Assembly (NCBI RefSeq): GCF_021044825.1
Contig: NZ_JAJNOC010000005.1
Coordinates: 62,001 to 126,000 of the forward strand
Direction: 5' to 3'
DNA length: 64,000 nt
Origin: Massilia phyllostachyos
Lineage (GTDB): Bacteria > Pseudomonadota > Gammaproteobacteria > Burkholderiales > Burkholderiaceae_D
Shown here: in pieces, positions 63,329-64,000 of the stretch
Layout: each line of letters opens with the position of its first letter
How positions within the stretch are numbered: the stretch's first letter is position 1
Made by a program: the position numbers and the translations under genes
Notes under the pieces: model-generated
The model's input: the letters and a program-made list of their open reading frames with translations, nothing else
What the model was told of the DNA's origin: nothing
Databases searched by the model: none

Positions 63329-63787
63329 ATGCCGCCGCTTTCTCCCCTTGCCTATTTTCGTGTCACGCGCGCCAGCGCGCTGTACGACATCGTCATCGTC
63401 ACGCCCTTCGCCACGCCCTGGACCTTCGCCCTGCTGTATCCGCAGCTCTCCGGCCTGAATGTGAGCCTGGGCGGCATGCCGCTGCCGGAATCGACGCCGG
63501 TGCTGGTGCTGTTCGCCTGCCTGCTGGGCAGCCTGGTGCTGCTGTGGTCGAGCCTGCGCCTGGTGCGCACCAGCCTGGTGCTAGGCCGCTTCGATGCGAC
63601 CGGCCGCGCGGTGTTCGCCGTGTGGATGGCGTGGACGCTGGCGCAGGGCGGCTTGCCGCTGCTGTGGTTCTACCTCGTGCCCGAAGTGCTGTGGGCGCTG
63701 GCGCAGGCCTGGCCGGTGGCGCCCGGCCGAGCGCTGCACCCTGGCCGGCGCACGCCGCACCTGACCCTGGTCTCAGGGCAGCGCTAG
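63329..63787 (+). CDS. Hypothetical membrane protein
   Basis: Encodes 152 aa from the ATG at 63329; the longer frame from 63215 would cross the phoX terminator. Three or four hydrophobic segments (about 18-36, 53-75, 90-130). No family recognised. It converges with and overlaps by 15 bp the ArgP-like gene. Confidence 0.65.
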   Translation: MPPLSPLAYFRVTRASALYDIVIVTPFATPWTFALLYPQLSGLNVSLGGMPLPESTPVLVLFACLLGSLVLLWSSLRLVRTSLVLGRFDATGRAVFAVWMAWTLAQGGLPLLWFYLVPEVLWALAQAWPVAPGRALHPGRRTPHLTLVSGQR

Positions 63788-64000
63788 CAGGACGCCGCGT
63801 GCGGCCTTGAGCAGCGCGGCGCCCATGCGTTCCAGGCGCGGCGGCTGGATGCGCCAGGCATGCCAGTACAGCGGCACGTCCACGTAGAGATCGGGCGCCA
63901 GGTCGACCATGGTCCCGTCTTCCAGATAGCAGCTGCACTGCTCCTGCGGCAGCAGGCCGTAGCCCATGCCGTGCCGGACCGCGCCCACGAATGGATCGCT
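63773..64000 (-). CDS. ArgP/IciA-like LysR regulator, C-terminal part only
   Basis: The last 75 residues of a protein whose start is beyond the right edge. The sequence GMGYGLLPQEQ, MVDLAPDLYVDVPLYWHAWR matches the C-terminus of the ArgP (IciA) branch of LysR regulators, which respond to lysine/arginine and control export genes. Confidence 0.82.
   Translation of the reverse strand, partial: SDPFVGAVRHGMGYGLLPQEQCSCYLEDGTMVDLAPDLYVDVPLYWHAWRIQPPRLERMGAALLKAARGVLLALP

Overview
The window looks like chromosome from a high-GC betaproteobacterium of the Oxalobacteraceae type (Massilia/Duganella-like). This is inferred from the gene order atpI-B-E-F-H-A-G-D-C next to parB-parA-rsmG-mnmG, the protein sequences, and the strongly GC-biased third codon positions. 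No rRNA, tRNA, CRISPR array or transposase was recognised.

Layout. 1-1 kb: a truncated beta-lactamase-family hydrolase and a small membrane protein. 1.2-3.6 kb: an AT-rich acquired cassette of three same-strand genes. They encode a 66-aa single-membrane-segment protein, a half-size type I specificity subunit (one target-recognition domain) and a HsdM-like protein whose catalytic NPPY/F motif reads HPPW. No restriction subunit is present. The cassette has its own promoter, bracketed by two palindromic operators, and converges on the ATP synthase operon through a shared terminator. 3.7-10.7 kb: the full F1Fo ATP synthase operon, minus strand. 11-15.4 kb: parB, parA, rsmG, mnmG, minus strand, with two parS sites just upstream of mnmG. 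15.5-20.2 kb: a TauE/SafE permease, an epoxide-hydrolase-like protein, a decayed livG/livM chimera and a GMC oxidoreductase.

20.4-21.65 kb: a gene-free region with three degenerate copies of a module containing DnaA-box-like 9-mers at conserved spacing plus an AT-rich element. With parS about 5 kb away and the core genes on either side mostly pointing outward, this is the best candidate for the chromosomal origin of replication.

21.7-36.9 kb: housekeeping and amino-acid metabolism. It holds an MTA/SAH nucleosidase, alanine dehydrogenase, PutA with a divergent Lrp regulator, a LysR regulator, DUF1003, a YfhL-type ferredoxin, coaD, rsmD, a DUF6279 lipoprotein, glmU, a second Lrp regulator and glmS. 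The Lrp/glmS gap carries a phased series of inverted repeats.

37-47 kb: an accessory region with an oxidant/electrophile-detoxification flavour: AhpD-like proteins, a GST, a peroxiredoxin, an SDR, alpha/beta hydrolases and an exported crotonase. Its right half is a graveyard of interrupted genes and fragments (hydrolase, TrxR, OYE, AraC, yellow-family protein). 47.5-49.9 kb: an opine-dehydrogenase-like enzyme coupled to a PaaK/CapK-like adenylating enzyme. 49.9-56.3 kb: a type VI secretion baseplate set, tssK on one strand and tssE-tssF-tssG on the other, with an uncharacterised membrane protein in the tssK transcript. 56.3-64 kb: DUF2750, an MmyB-type regulator, YnfA, a PAS-rich hybrid histidine kinase, a Tat-exported PhoX-type phosphatase behind a multi-repeat Pho box, a membrane protein, and the end of an ArgP-like LysR regulator.
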